Source: an uncultured Devosia sp. (GTDB lineage Bacteria > Pseudomonadota > Alphaproteobacteria > Rhizobiales > Devosiaceae). Taken from it: 8,885 nt of DNA. The notes under the pieces are model-generated. The model worked only from the letters and a program-made list of their open reading frames with translations. It was not told the DNA's origin and did no database searches. Where the stretch lies: positions 1 through 8,885 of the forward strand of contig CAKTFF010000066.1 of the NCBI GenBank assembly GCA_934553185.1, given 5' to 3'. The position numbers were made by a program, and so were the translations under genes. Below are positions 1 to 5,926 of this stretch, piece after piece (positions within the stretch are counted from its first letter, which is position 1; every line of letters begins with the position of its first letter).

Positions 1-253
1 GAGCAAGGCAGCCGTCGATGCCATGGCCAAGTCGTATGCCGGCGAAGTCGCGCAGACCAAGGTCAAGATCAACGCCTTCTACCCGGGCGCCGTGCGCACC
101 GCGATGCGCGCCAAGGCCATGCCGGGCGAAGACCCCAATAGCCTGCCCAAGCCCTCCGACATCGCGCCCAGTTTGATCGACATGATCGCACCGGGTCTTA
201 AAGAGACCGGCAAGCTGTTCAACTACCAAACCGGCGCTTTCGAGTCCCTTTGA
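1..253 (+). CDS. Short-chain dehydrogenase/reductase (SDR), C-terminal fragment
   Basis: The reading frame enters from the left edge (first full codon at position 2) and gives 83 residues before TGA at 251-253. It opens with SKAAVDAMAKSYA, the helix carrying the catalytic lysine of the SDR YxxxK motif; the lysine is the second visible residue, and the tyrosine lies outside the window. Next comes VKINAFYPGAVRTAMRAKAM: a beta strand and the PG motif that closes over the nicotinamide, followed by the substrate loop. SDRs are cytosolic NAD(P)(H)-dependent oxidoreductases with a Rossmann fold. The segment MPGEDPNSLPKPSDIA resembles the YciK-like branch, whose physiological substrate is not well defined. 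The Rossmann glycine motif is not visible, so cofactor preference cannot be read. The stop overlaps the start of the following GNAT gene, which suggests co-transcription. Family call is firm; substrate is unknown. Confidence 0.88.
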   Translation, partial: SKAAVDAMAKSYAGEVAQTKVKINAFYPGAVRTAMRAKAMPGEDPNSLPKPSDIAPSLIDMIAPGLKETGKLFNYQTGAFESL

Positions 254-858
254 TGGTCCGGCTGCGGCCCTTCCAGCCGGCTGACCTACAGGCGCTTTAC
301 CGGATCTGCCTCTTGACCGGCGATAGCGGCGCCGACGCTTCCCCGCTCCATAGCGATCCCCATCTGGTCGGCCACATCTATGCCGCGCCCTATGGCGTGC
401 TGGAGCCCGAGCATGTTCTCGTGGTCGAGGCTGATGGTGAGCTTGCCGGTTATCTCGTCGGCACGCATGACACGGCCGCGTTCGAGCAACGCCTGGCCCA
501 GCAATGGTGGCCCAGGCTACAAGAGCAATACCGGCGTGCGGACCTTTCCGCACTGACCCCAGTGGACCGCCTGCGGCTCGCGTCCATTAATCAGCCCGAC
601 CACGCCCCCGCTGATCTGGTCGCCCGCTTTCCCGCCCATATTCACATGAACCTCCTGCCCCAACTGCGCGGGCAAGGCATCGGGTCCAAGCTGCTCGCCC
701 GGTGGATCGCTGAGGCGCGGGCTGCCAATGTTGGTGGCATTCACCTTGGGGCAAACAGCGCCAATGCGGCTGGCATAGCCTTCTGGACAAAAAGCGGGTT
801 CGAGCCCGTCCGCACGGATGGGCGGACGGCCTGGTTCGGCATGGCGCTCGACCGCTAG
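253..858 (+). CDS. GNAT-family N-acetyltransferase
   Basis: This is a 201-residue cytosolic protein of the GNAT superfamily, which transfers an acetyl group from acetyl-CoA to an amine. The N-terminus (VRLRPFQPADLQALYRICL) is the usual first strand and helix. Around residues 54-70 lies the strand pair HVLVVEADGELAGYLVG. Motif A is at residues 132-148, with the acetyl-CoA pyrophosphate loop RGQGIG at 139-144. Motif B is at 171-184 (NAAGIAFWTKSGFE). A long insert between strands, at about residues 73-128, suggests a specific acceptor, but I cannot name it. I chose ATG at 253 rather than TTG at 250, because ATG overlaps the upstream SDR stop as TGATG, a typical translational-coupling junction; there is no strong Shine-Dalgarno. 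Its TAG stop (856-858) shares the sequence CTAG with the stop of the convergent gene. Substrate unknown. Confidence 0.9.
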   Translation: MVRLRPFQPADLQALYRICLLTGDSGADASPLHSDPHLVGHIYAAPYGVLEPEHVLVVEADGELAGYLVGTHDTAAFEQRLAQQWWPRLQEQYRRADLSALTPVDRLRLASINQPDHAPADLVARFPAHIHMNLLPQLRGQGIGSKLLARWIAEARAANVGGIHLGANSANAAGIAFWTKSGFEPVRTDGRTAWFGMALDR

Positions 859-2177
859 GCGGCCGCAGTGAGCGGGGTCATCAGCACCTTGTCGATGCGC
901 CGCCCATCGAGATCGACGACCTCGAACTTCCAGCCGTCATGCTCAAAGGTTTCTCCCACCGCAGGCAGGTGGTTGATCGCCGAAAGAATATACCCGGCGA
1001 CGGTTTCATACTTGGCGTCGCGGGGAATGTTCACCTTGAGCCGCTCGCCGAACTCGTCGGCCGGCATCCATCCGGCCACGAGGTATGAGCCATCTTCGCG
1101 CTTGACCACGGCCGGATCGTCGCCAGTTTCTTCCTGAAAAACGCCGGTGATAACTTCGAGAATGTCGCCCGAAGTGACGATGCCTTCGAAGTGTCCGTAT
1201 TCGTCCACCACAAGCGCGGTATGAACCGTGGAGTTGCGGATGGCGCGCACTACGTCCAGCGCATCAGCATGGTCCATCACCACCGGCACCGGCTGAACGA
1301 ACTTGCGCAACTCGAGCGGCAAGCCATTGGCGAAGACACCGATAATATCCTTGATAGCCACGACGCCGATAATGGAGTCCGCGTCGCCATCCTGCACCAG
1401 AAGGCGCGAGCGATGGGTGCTGAGGATGGTGCGGCGGATTTCGTCGCTGTCGTCGGCCAGGTCGACCACGTCCACATCGAGGCGCGGCGTCATCAGCCCG
1501 CGGGCCGAGCGATCGGCCAGGCGCATGACGCCCGAAATCATGGAATGCTCGTCCGATTCGATCACCCCGGCCGTGGTCGCCTCGGCGATAATGGTCTTGA
1601 CCTCTTCTTCGGTCACCGTTTCCTCAGCCTCGCCCGCCTGCCCCAGAAGCTTGAGCAGTCCTTTGCCGGAAACATCGAGGACCCAGACGATGGGCGAGCC
1701 GATGGCAGCCAACAGCTTCATGGCCGGCGCAACGCGGGCTGCAACGCCTTCAGCATCGCGCAGGGCAATCTGCTTGGGCACCAGTTCGCCGACCACCAGC
1801 GAGACATAGGTGATCAAAACGACGACCACGCCAACGCCAAGAACGTCGGCAACGCTGCTGGCAACGCCAATCGACTGTAGCCAGGTCGTCAGGCGAAGGC
1901 CGAGGGTTGCGCCGGAAAAAGCACCCGACAGGATGCCGACAAGGGTAATGCCGATCTGCACGGAAGACAGGAACTTGCCCGGTTCCTCGGCGAGCTTGAT
2001 GGCAGTGGCGGCGCCATTGTTGCCCGCCTCGGCCATGGTGCGCAGGCGGGCGGGACGGGCGGAAACGACGGCGAGTTCCGACATGGACAACAGGCCGTTG
2101 ACGATTGTCAGAACGACCACGATCATAATTTCAGCGAACAAGGTGTTTTCTTGAAAATGCGGCCCCGCTCTCAGCAT
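855..2177 (-). CDS. CNNM/HlyC-CorC family membrane protein (DUF21, two CBS domains, CorC_HlyC domain)
   Basis: This 440-residue protein has the full architecture of the bacterial 'hemolysin family' or CNNM/CorC group. An N-terminal DUF21/CNNM membrane domain (about 14-190) carries the conserved segments SMSELAVVSARPARL (31-45) and GELVPKQIALRDAE (130-143). A CBS pair follows at about 225-345; the first repeat is preceded by the signature LMTPRLDVDVVDL. A C-terminal CorC_HlyC domain occupies about 355-435. Members act at the inner membrane and are linked to Mg2+/Co2+ transport or efflux, with the CBS pair sensing adenine nucleotide; true hemolysin activity is doubtful. The start is uncertain. 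ATG at 2177 is used here, but TTG at about 2141 (LFAEIM...) or ATG at 2126 (MIVVVLTIVNG) would also keep the first membrane segment, and family members usually begin close to it. The gene stands alone, convergent with the GNAT gene and divergent from the MAPEG gene. Confidence 0.93.
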   Translation of the reverse strand: MLRAGPHFQENTLFAEIMIVVVLTIVNGLLSMSELAVVSARPARLRTMAEAGNNGAATAIKLAEEPGKFLSSVQIGITLVGILSGAFSGATLGLRLTTWLQSIGVASSVADVLGVGVVVVLITYVSLVVGELVPKQIALRDAEGVAARVAPAMKLLAAIGSPIVWVLDVSGKGLLKLLGQAGEAEETVTEEEVKTIIAEATTAGVIESDEHSMISGVMRLADRSARGLMTPRLDVDVVDLADDSDEIRRTILSTHRSRLLVQDGDADSIIGVVAIKDIIGVFANGLPLELRKFVQPVPVVMDHADALDVVRAIRNSTVHTALVVDEYGHFEGIVTSGDILEVITGVFQEETGDDPAVVKREDGSYLVAGWMPADEFGERLKVNIPRDAKYETVAGYILSAINHLPAVGETFEHDGWKFEVVDLDGRRIDKVLMTPLTAAA

Positions 2178-2197
2178 CGGGTCGCTTCTGCCACATC

Positions 2198-2203
2198 ATT
2201 ATA
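2198..2203 (-). promoter_or_regulatory. Candidate -10 box for the CNNM/HlyC gene
   Basis: Read on the minus strand this is a perfect TATAAT, 20 nt upstream of the ATG at 2177. A transcript starting about 7 nt downstream would have a leader of roughly 14 nt to that ATG, or about 50-65 nt to the later candidate starts. The expected -35 position (about 2220-2226) reads only GGTGCA or similar, a poor match to TTGACA, so this is a -10 match and not a complete promoter. The MAPEG gene diverges from the same 156-bp spacer. Confidence 0.35.
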
Positions 2204-2320
2204 GCGGCAAAGCGGTTGGTTGCACCATGGCCCTAGAGATTATGCTGCGCTAACCCCCGTCCTCGCTCGCCTCGCTTCAAGCGTGATGCAACCTCCAGCC
2301 GGTCACGAGCGTAGCCCTAA

Positions 2321-2327
2321 AGAGGAG
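2321..2327 (+). promoter_or_regulatory. Strong Shine-Dalgarno deciding the MAPEG start
   Basis: AGAGGAG lies 6 nt before ATG at 2334. It is the best ribosome-binding site in the window. It sets the MAPEG start there rather than at the in-frame TTG at 2220, which would add 38 residues unlike any MAPEG N-terminus. Confidence 0.8.
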
Positions 2328-2333
2328 CCCATC

Positions 2334-2771
2334 ATGTTCTATAGCGAAAAACTGTTGATCCTTGCCGTGGCGGCCCAGGTGCTGCTGACGGTGATCGTTC
2401 TGGTCTGGATGGGCATGGAACGCATTCCGCGCGTCATGCGCGGCGAGATCGACATCAAGGATATCGCAGTGGACCGCACCGCCTATCCCTTGCGGGCACG
2501 GCTCCTGTCCAACAACTTCGACAATCAGTTTCAGCTGCCGGTGCTGTTCTATGTCGCGGCGATCCTGTCCCTGTGGAGCAATGGCACGGGCTGGTTCGAA
2601 GCGATCCTCGCCACGCTGTTCGTAGCGCTGCGCTATGCTCATGCCCTCGTTCATGTCACCTCCAACCACGTGCAGCGGCGGCTGATGCTTTATAGCGCGG
2701 GCCTTGTGGTGCTGGGGCTTCTGTGGCTATGGCTCGTGATCAAGCTTGTTGTTCTAGCCCCGAGTATCTGA
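2334..2771 (+). CDS. MAPEG family membrane protein
   Basis: This is a 145-residue polytopic inner-membrane protein of the MAPEG family (membrane-associated proteins in eicosanoid and glutathione metabolism). Four hydrophobic segments are visible at about 6-26, 67-81, 88-107 and 117-141, the usual MAPEG topology and length. Family signatures are NNFDNQFQLPVLFY (60-73) in the second helix and LRYAHALVHVTSNHVQRR (99-116), which carries the R-x2-H-x3-H spacing typical of the group. Eukaryotic members are glutathione transferases or isomerases; most bacterial members of this subgroup have no assigned reaction, so glutathione use here is inference only. The start is fixed by a strong Shine-Dalgarno. 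Its TGA (2769-2771) is followed immediately by the ATG of the methyltransferase gene, so the two are almost certainly co-transcribed and translationally coupled. Confidence 0.9.
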   Translation: MFYSEKLLILAVAAQVLLTVIVLVWMGMERIPRVMRGEIDIKDIAVDRTAYPLRARLLSNNFDNQFQLPVLFYVAAILSLWSNGTGWFEAILATLFVALRYAHALVHVTSNHVQRRLMLYSAGLVVLGLLWLWLVIKLVVLAPSI

Positions 2772-4067
2772 ATGCGCCTTCCCGGCCGCCTGTCTGCCGC
2801 CATCGCCGTGCTCCAGGATATCGAAGCACGCAAGCGTCCGGTTTCCGAAGCACTTAAGGCCTGGGGCCTCAACAATCGCTTTGCCGGCGCCGGCGATCGG
2901 GCCGCGATCGGCAACCTGGTCTATGACGCGCTCCGTCACCGCGCCTCGCACGCCGCCATCATGAACAGCGACACGCCACGCGCCCTGGTGCTGGCCGTGG
3001 CCATGCGCGATTGGCACGAAATGCCCGAAGCGCTGAACGAGGCCTTTGCCCTCGATAGCCACGCGCCCGAACCGCTCAGCGATGATGAAATGTCGCGCGG
3101 CGTCGGGCAGTTGCCCGATACCACGCCCGGCTGGATGCTGGCCGATATTCCGAAATGGCTTGAGCCATCGCTCCGGCGCGCCTTTGCCGACAACTGGGTG
3201 GCCGAAGGGCAGGCCATGGCCGAGCGGCCCTCGCTCGACCTGCGCACCAACAGCCTCAAGGCGACGCGAGACCGGGTCCTGAAATCCCTTTCAAGGTTCG
3301 AACCGGAGGCGACACCCATCGCGCCGCTTGGTGTTACTATGCCGGCCGGGCCCCGCGATGCGCGTACGCCCAATGTGACCGCCGACGAAGGCTACCTCAA
3401 GGGCTGGTTCGAGGTGCAGGATCAGGGCAGCCAGATCGTGGCCGCTTTGGCCGGCGCGCAGCCCGGCGAACAGGTGCTCGACCTTTGTGCGGGAGCAGGC
3501 GGCAAGACGCTCGCTTTGGCCGCCCAGATGATGAACAAGGGCCAGATCTTTGCCTTTGACAGCGACCGCACAAGGCTGGCGCCGATCTATGACCGGCTGA
3601 AGCGCAATGGCGCCCGCAACGTTCAGGTTCGCGCCCCCCAGCCCGGCGCGCTGGACGATCTTGCCGGCAGAATCGACCGCGTCGTGATCGATGCGCCCTG
3701 CACCGGCACCGGCACCTGGCGGCGGCGTCCCGACACCAAGTGGAAACTGACGCCGGAGCTCCTGGCGCAGCGGGTGGATGAACAGCGCGCCATCCTCCAG
3801 CAAGCGATGGGTTATCTCAAGCCGGGCGGCACGCTGGTCTATATCACCTGCTCCATCCTGCCGGAAGAAAACGACGATCAGGTCCAAGCGTTTCTTGCCG
3901 CCAATCCCGACTTTGCCCCTGTGCCGCCTAGCGAAATGTGGCAAGGAGCGTTCAACAGAGAAATGCCGCCCGAGCTCGCCACGCCGATGGGCGGCATCCA
4001 GCTGACGCCACGGCTGAGCGGCACGGATGGGTTCTATTTCGCGGCTCTGCGACACAGCGGGGCGTGA
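2772..4067 (+). CDS. RsmB/NOP family RNA (cytosine-5)-methyltransferase
   Basis: This 431-residue enzyme belongs to the Sun/RsmB/NOL1-NOP2 family, which uses S-adenosylmethionine to form 5-methylcytosine in RNA, usually 16S rRNA. The N-terminal 1-90 region (SEALKAWGLNNRFAGAGDRA, then IGNLVYDALRHR) is a divergent NusB-like RNA-binding domain. The catalytic Rossmann domain has the approach motif FEVQDQGSQIVA (213-224), SAM motif I DLCAGAGGKT (237-246), motif IV DAPCTGTG (307-314, Cys310) and motif VI YITCSILPEEN (357-367, Cys360). By family knowledge the motif VI cysteine attacks C6 of cytosine and the motif IV cysteine helps product release. Both are present, so the enzyme should be active. 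I leave the symbol blank because many Hyphomicrobiales also encode a second, closer RsmB, so the exact target (C967 or another site) is uncertain. It abuts MAPEG upstream and is followed 50 nt later by tspO. Confidence 0.93.
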   Translation: MRLPGRLSAAIAVLQDIEARKRPVSEALKAWGLNNRFAGAGDRAAIGNLVYDALRHRASHAAIMNSDTPRALVLAVAMRDWHEMPEALNEAFALDSHAPEPLSDDEMSRGVGQLPDTTPGWMLADIPKWLEPSLRRAFADNWVAEGQAMAERPSLDLRTNSLKATRDRVLKSLSRFEPEATPIAPLGVTMPAGPRDARTPNVTADEGYLKGWFEVQDQGSQIVAALAGAQPGEQVLDLCAGAGGKTLALAAQMMNKGQIFAFDSDRTRLAPIYDRLKRNGARNVQVRAPQPGALDDLAGRIDRVVIDAPCTGTGTWRRRPDTKWKLTPELLAQRVDEQRAILQQAMGYLKPGGTLVYITCSILPEENDDQVQAFLAANPDFAPVPPSEMWQGAFNREMPPELATPMGGIQLTPRLSGTDGFYFAALRHSGA

Positions 4068-4072
4068 ACCTC

Positions 4073-4115
4073 GGCAGGCTCCCGGGCGTTGATTGATCAA
4101 CCGAAGGAGCCAGCC
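4073..4115 (+). promoter_or_regulatory. Leader hairpin sequestering the tspO Shine-Dalgarno
   Basis: In the 50-nt gap between the methyltransferase stop and the tspO start, GGCAGGCTCC (4073-4082) pairs with GGAGCCAGCC (4106-4115) at 9 of 10 positions, with one A-A mismatch. An inner stem, GTTGA (4088-4092) with TCAAC (4097-4101), closes a TTGA tetraloop. Most of the tspO Shine-Dalgarno (AAGGAG, 4104-4109) is inside the 3' arm and would be hidden when folded. There is no U-run after it, so it does not look like a terminator. The methyltransferase stop ends at 4067, 5 nt before the stem, so a terminating ribosome would overlap and probably melt the 5' arm. That would couple tspO translation to its upstream neighbour. 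The pairing is seen directly; the regulatory role is inferred. Confidence 0.5.
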
Positions 4116-4117
4116 CC

Positions 4118-4606
4118 ATGACAGCGCCCACCCATGGCGACCACCGCTCCCCACCATCCTTTTTGGTGCTGGGAATCTTCCTTCTTGTGGTGATCGGCGT
4201 CGGCGCCCTGATCGGCACGCAATCGACGCCCGGCGTCTGGTATCAGAACCTCGAAAAGCCGCCGTTCAATCCGCCCAACTGGCTGTTCGGACCGGTGTGG
4301 TTCATCCTTTACGCCATGATCGCGGTGGCGGGCTGGCGCATCTGGAGCGAGAACCCCTCGGGCGGCGCCATGAAGCTGTGGTTCGCGCAGATGGTGTTCA
4401 ACTGGGCCTGGTCGCCCATCTGGTTCATCGGCCAGATGCTGTGGCCCGCCTTTGCCGTGATCGTCGTGCTTTTGGCGCTGATCATCGCCTTCATCGTCGT
4501 GGCCCGCCGAACCGATCGCCTCGCCTCGTGGCTTTTTGTGCCCTATCTGGCCTGGGTTGCCTTTGCGTCGCTGCTCAACCTGTCAATCGCTGTTCTGAAC
4601 TCCTGA
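4118..4606 (+). CDS. tspO: TspO/MBR family tryptophan-rich sensory protein
   Basis: This 162-residue, five-helix membrane protein is of the TspO family (bacterial homologue of the translocator protein/peripheral benzodiazepine receptor), at the usual length of about 160. Helices lie at about 16-32, 56-76, 83-104, 109-130 and 137-158. Hallmarks are WYQNLEKPPFNPPNWLFGPV (41-60), WFILYAMIAVAGW (61-73), FNWAWSPIWF (94-103) and VPYLAWVAFASLLN (141-154). Bacterial TspO binds tetrapyrroles, and in Rhodobacter and Sinorhizobium it modulates porphyrin-linked, light/oxygen or stress-dependent gene expression; the role here is not shown by the neighbours. The start ATG has AAGGAG 8 nt upstream, but that site can be locked in a hairpin. 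It is the last plus-strand gene of the MAPEG-methyltransferase group. Its final 32 bp overlap the convergent acyltransferase gene. Confidence 0.95.
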   Translation: MTAPTHGDHRSPPSFLVLGIFLLVVIGVGALIGTQSTPGVWYQNLEKPPFNPPNWLFGPVWFILYAMIAVAGWRIWSENPSGGAMKLWFAQMVFNWAWSPIWFIGQMLWPAFAVIVVLLALIIAFIVVARRTDRLASWLFVPYLAWVAFASLLNLSIAVLNS

Positions 4607-5798
4607 CGCTGGTGGGCTCGCGCTTGGCGGCTTCCAGCCCCCGCGCCCACTGCACCACAGGTCGTTCCAGCCAGTGAAAGCTTGCGGTAGCGACAAGGAA
4701 GCTCGCGATGATGGCTCCGGCGCTCGACCAAAGCCAGATGGTCCAGCCGCTCTCCGTCCCGGTCTGGAAGGCCGGCGGCAGCAGCCGCGCCATCAGGCCG
4801 ATGATCAAGAAGTGCCAAATGTAAATGCCGAAGGATTTCTCAGCGATCCAGCGCGACACGCGGTTGTCGAGCAGCCGGCCGGCCACAACCGATGACGGCA
4901 AGGCCACCAGTGCCACGCCGATAGCGAGCGGCATCCAAGGGAACCCATAGGGAATCTCGAACCAGCCAAAGCCTTCGTTGAGCCCGCCGATATGGCGCGC
5001 CATGACCCATCCGGCACCGATCACCCCTGCAAGACCCAGAAGGTCGAACAACCAGTGGCGCAGATTGCCGAGCTTGACCTGGATGCCGGCGGCCAGCGCG
5101 CCGAGGGCAAAGATGGCAAAGAACCCAATGGGATTAAAGCGCGGCATCCAGGCCTTGGCGCCCCCGACCAGGCCATGATCCCAGCCCCGGTTGACGTCGT
5201 CTATCGGCGCCCACTGCATCACCAGCACATGCACCACGAGCACGAGGGCGATCACGCCAAGCCAGGCCAATCGCGCAGTCCAGCCCCGCAGACGAGCGGT
5301 AAACAAAGCCGCCAGGCAGAAGGGCAGAAGCAGGTATGAGGTGACTTCAAAGCCGATCGACCAAAGCGGGCCATTGTTGTCGACGGGAAACAACGTCACC
5401 CAATGCCAGTCGCTGACCAGAAAGAACCCGGCGAGAAACCGGATAATGCGCTCGCCATCGATCACCGGGTCGATCAGCACCACGCCTAAAACAAAGCTGA
5501 CCACCAGTGCCAACCAGAAGCCGGGCAGGATGCGCGCCGCCCGCCGCAGCGTATAGGTGCGCAGCGATGGCATCGCCTCGCCGCGATCGAGCGCCTGCCA
5601 AAACGGCCGGGCCAGCAGAAACCCGCTGAGCATGAAAAACACCGAAACGCCGAAGCTGCCCATGACGAGAAACTGCATCAGCGGGCGGAACATGTCCGGC
5701 ACCTGGTTGAAGTTCATGCGAAATGCCAGGTGGTGCAGCAGAACCATCATGCAGGCAGCAGCGCGCAGGAAGTCGGCGCCAAGCAGTCTTTGTGTCAC
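4575..5798 (-). CDS. Acyltransferase 3 family (OafA/YrhL-like) membrane protein
   Basis: This 407-residue polytopic inner-membrane protein has about ten hydrophobic segments. Acyltransferase-3 signatures, counted from the GTG start, are the N-terminal helix GADFLRAAACMMVLLHH (7-23) with the conserved Arg and His, GSFGVSVFFMLSGFLLARP (48-66), RRAARILPGFW (85-95), the PLWSIGFEV loop (144-152), and the last two helices with SFGIYIWH (about 322-329) and HWLERPVV (375-382). Such enzymes move acyl groups from the cytoplasmic donor side onto envelope or exported glycans (O-antigen, exopolysaccharide, Nod factor) or other acceptors; no SGNH domain is fused here. I chose GTG at 5798 because GGAAGGA sits 6 nt before it and the family N-terminus begins there; the longer TTG start at 5858 adds 20 non-conserved residues. 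No glycan genes flank it, so the acceptor is unknown. Its 3' end overlaps tspO. Confidence 0.92.
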   Translation of the reverse strand: MTQRLLGADFLRAAACMMVLLHHLAFRMNFNQVPDMFRPLMQFLVMGSFGVSVFFMLSGFLLARPFWQALDRGEAMPSLRTYTLRRAARILPGFWLALVVSFVLGVVLIDPVIDGERIIRFLAGFFLVSDWHWVTLFPVDNNGPLWSIGFEVTSYLLLPFCLAALFTARLRGWTARLAWLGVIALVLVVHVLVMQWAPIDDVNRGWDHGLVGGAKAWMPRFNPIGFFAIFALGALAAGIQVKLGNLRHWLFDLLGLAGVIGAGWVMARHIGGLNEGFGWFEIPYGFPWMPLAIGVALVALPSSVVAGRLLDNRVSRWIAEKSFGIYIWHFLIIGLMARLLPPAFQTGTESGWTIWLWSSAGAIIASFLVATASFHWLERPVVQWARGLEAAKREPTSVRSSEQRLTG

Positions 5799-5804
5799 GC
5801 CGCG

Positions 5805-5811
5805 TCCTTCC
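5805..5811 (-). promoter_or_regulatory. Shine-Dalgarno deciding the acyltransferase start
   Basis: On the minus strand this reads GGAAGGA, 6 nt upstream of the GTG at 5798. It supports the GTG start over the in-frame TTG at 5858, which has no comparable site. Confidence 0.65.
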
Positions 5812-5850
5812 AGCCAGCCATCGCCCCTCCGCGATAGCAGGTTTTGCCCA

Positions 5851-5872
5851 GTCTGCAAGGCGCATGGCAGAC
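5851..5872. repeat. Inverted repeat in the acyltransferase/guaA divergent spacer
   Basis: GTCTGC (5851-5856) and GCAGAC (5867-5872) are perfect 6-bp inverted arms around a 10-bp centre. Allowing one bulged base adds CAG/CTG at the outside. It lies about 50 bp upstream of the acyltransferase GTG and overlaps a minus-strand TTGCAG (5853-5858) that could serve as its -35. An operator or a transcript hairpin are both possible; no regulator family is identified. Confidence 0.3.
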
Positions 5873-5886
5873 CTGAAACGTGCGGG

Positions 5887-5918
5887 ATCGCTTGCAGAAA
5901 TGGTGCCGCAGCGATAAT
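5887..5918 (+). promoter_or_regulatory. Candidate guaA promoter embedded in an inverted repeat
   Basis: TTGCAG (5892-5897) and GATAAT (5913-5918) resemble -35 and -10 boxes, but the 15-bp spacer is shorter than the usual 16-18. A start about 7 nt after the -10 would fall near 5925, almost at the guaA ATG (5927), giving a leaderless or nearly leaderless message. The guaA start indeed lacks an obvious Shine-Dalgarno. The same segment holds perfect inverted arms ATCGCT (5887-5892) and AGCGAT (5910-5915), 23 bp apart start to start, so a symmetric regulator bound there would block the promoter. Weak evidence, based on base matches only. Confidence 0.3.
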
Positions 5919-5926
5919 GGCTCGCC

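Noticed and set aside
1191..1880. 229-codon plus-strand open frame inside the CNNM/HlyC gene
   Set aside because: The minus-strand frame encodes a full conserved domain set here. The plus frame shows only composition bias.
2216..2246. TTGGTT/TTGCAC and TATGCT as a MAPEG promoter
   Set aside because: The boxes are poor matches and the spacers come out at 15 or 19 bp, so I could not choose a credible pair, though the promoter probably lies in this spacer.
2261..2278. Short direct repeat CCTCGCT twice, 9 bp apart, in the MAPEG leader
   Set aside because: Only two copies of 7 bp in GC-rich sequence, with no link to a known site.
2220..2333. 38-residue N-terminal extension of the MAPEG protein from TTG 2220
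   Set aside because: It lacks a ribosome-binding site and hydrophobic or conserved sequence, while ATG 2334 has AGAGGAG at ideal spacing.
3291..4157. 288-codon minus-strand open frame opposite the methyltransferase gene
   Set aside because: The plus strand carries all catalytic motifs of an RsmB/NOP enzyme, and the antisense product matches nothing I know.
4612..4650. Possible terminator hairpin after tspO (GTGGGC with GCCCAC, plus inner GCG/CGC)
   Set aside because: The loop is about 19 nt, the stem has a bulge, no T-run follows, and it lies inside the acyltransferase coding sequence, so chance pairing in GC-rich DNA is likely.
4093..4677. 194-codon plus-strand frame overlapping tspO in another frame
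   Set aside because: Arg/Pro-rich shadow product. The tspO frame has clear membrane helices, family motifs and a Shine-Dalgarno.
5799..5858. 20-residue N-terminal extension of the acyltransferase from TTG 5858
   Set aside because: No Shine-Dalgarno, and the family N-terminus begins at GTG 5798, which has GGAAGGA 6 nt upstream.
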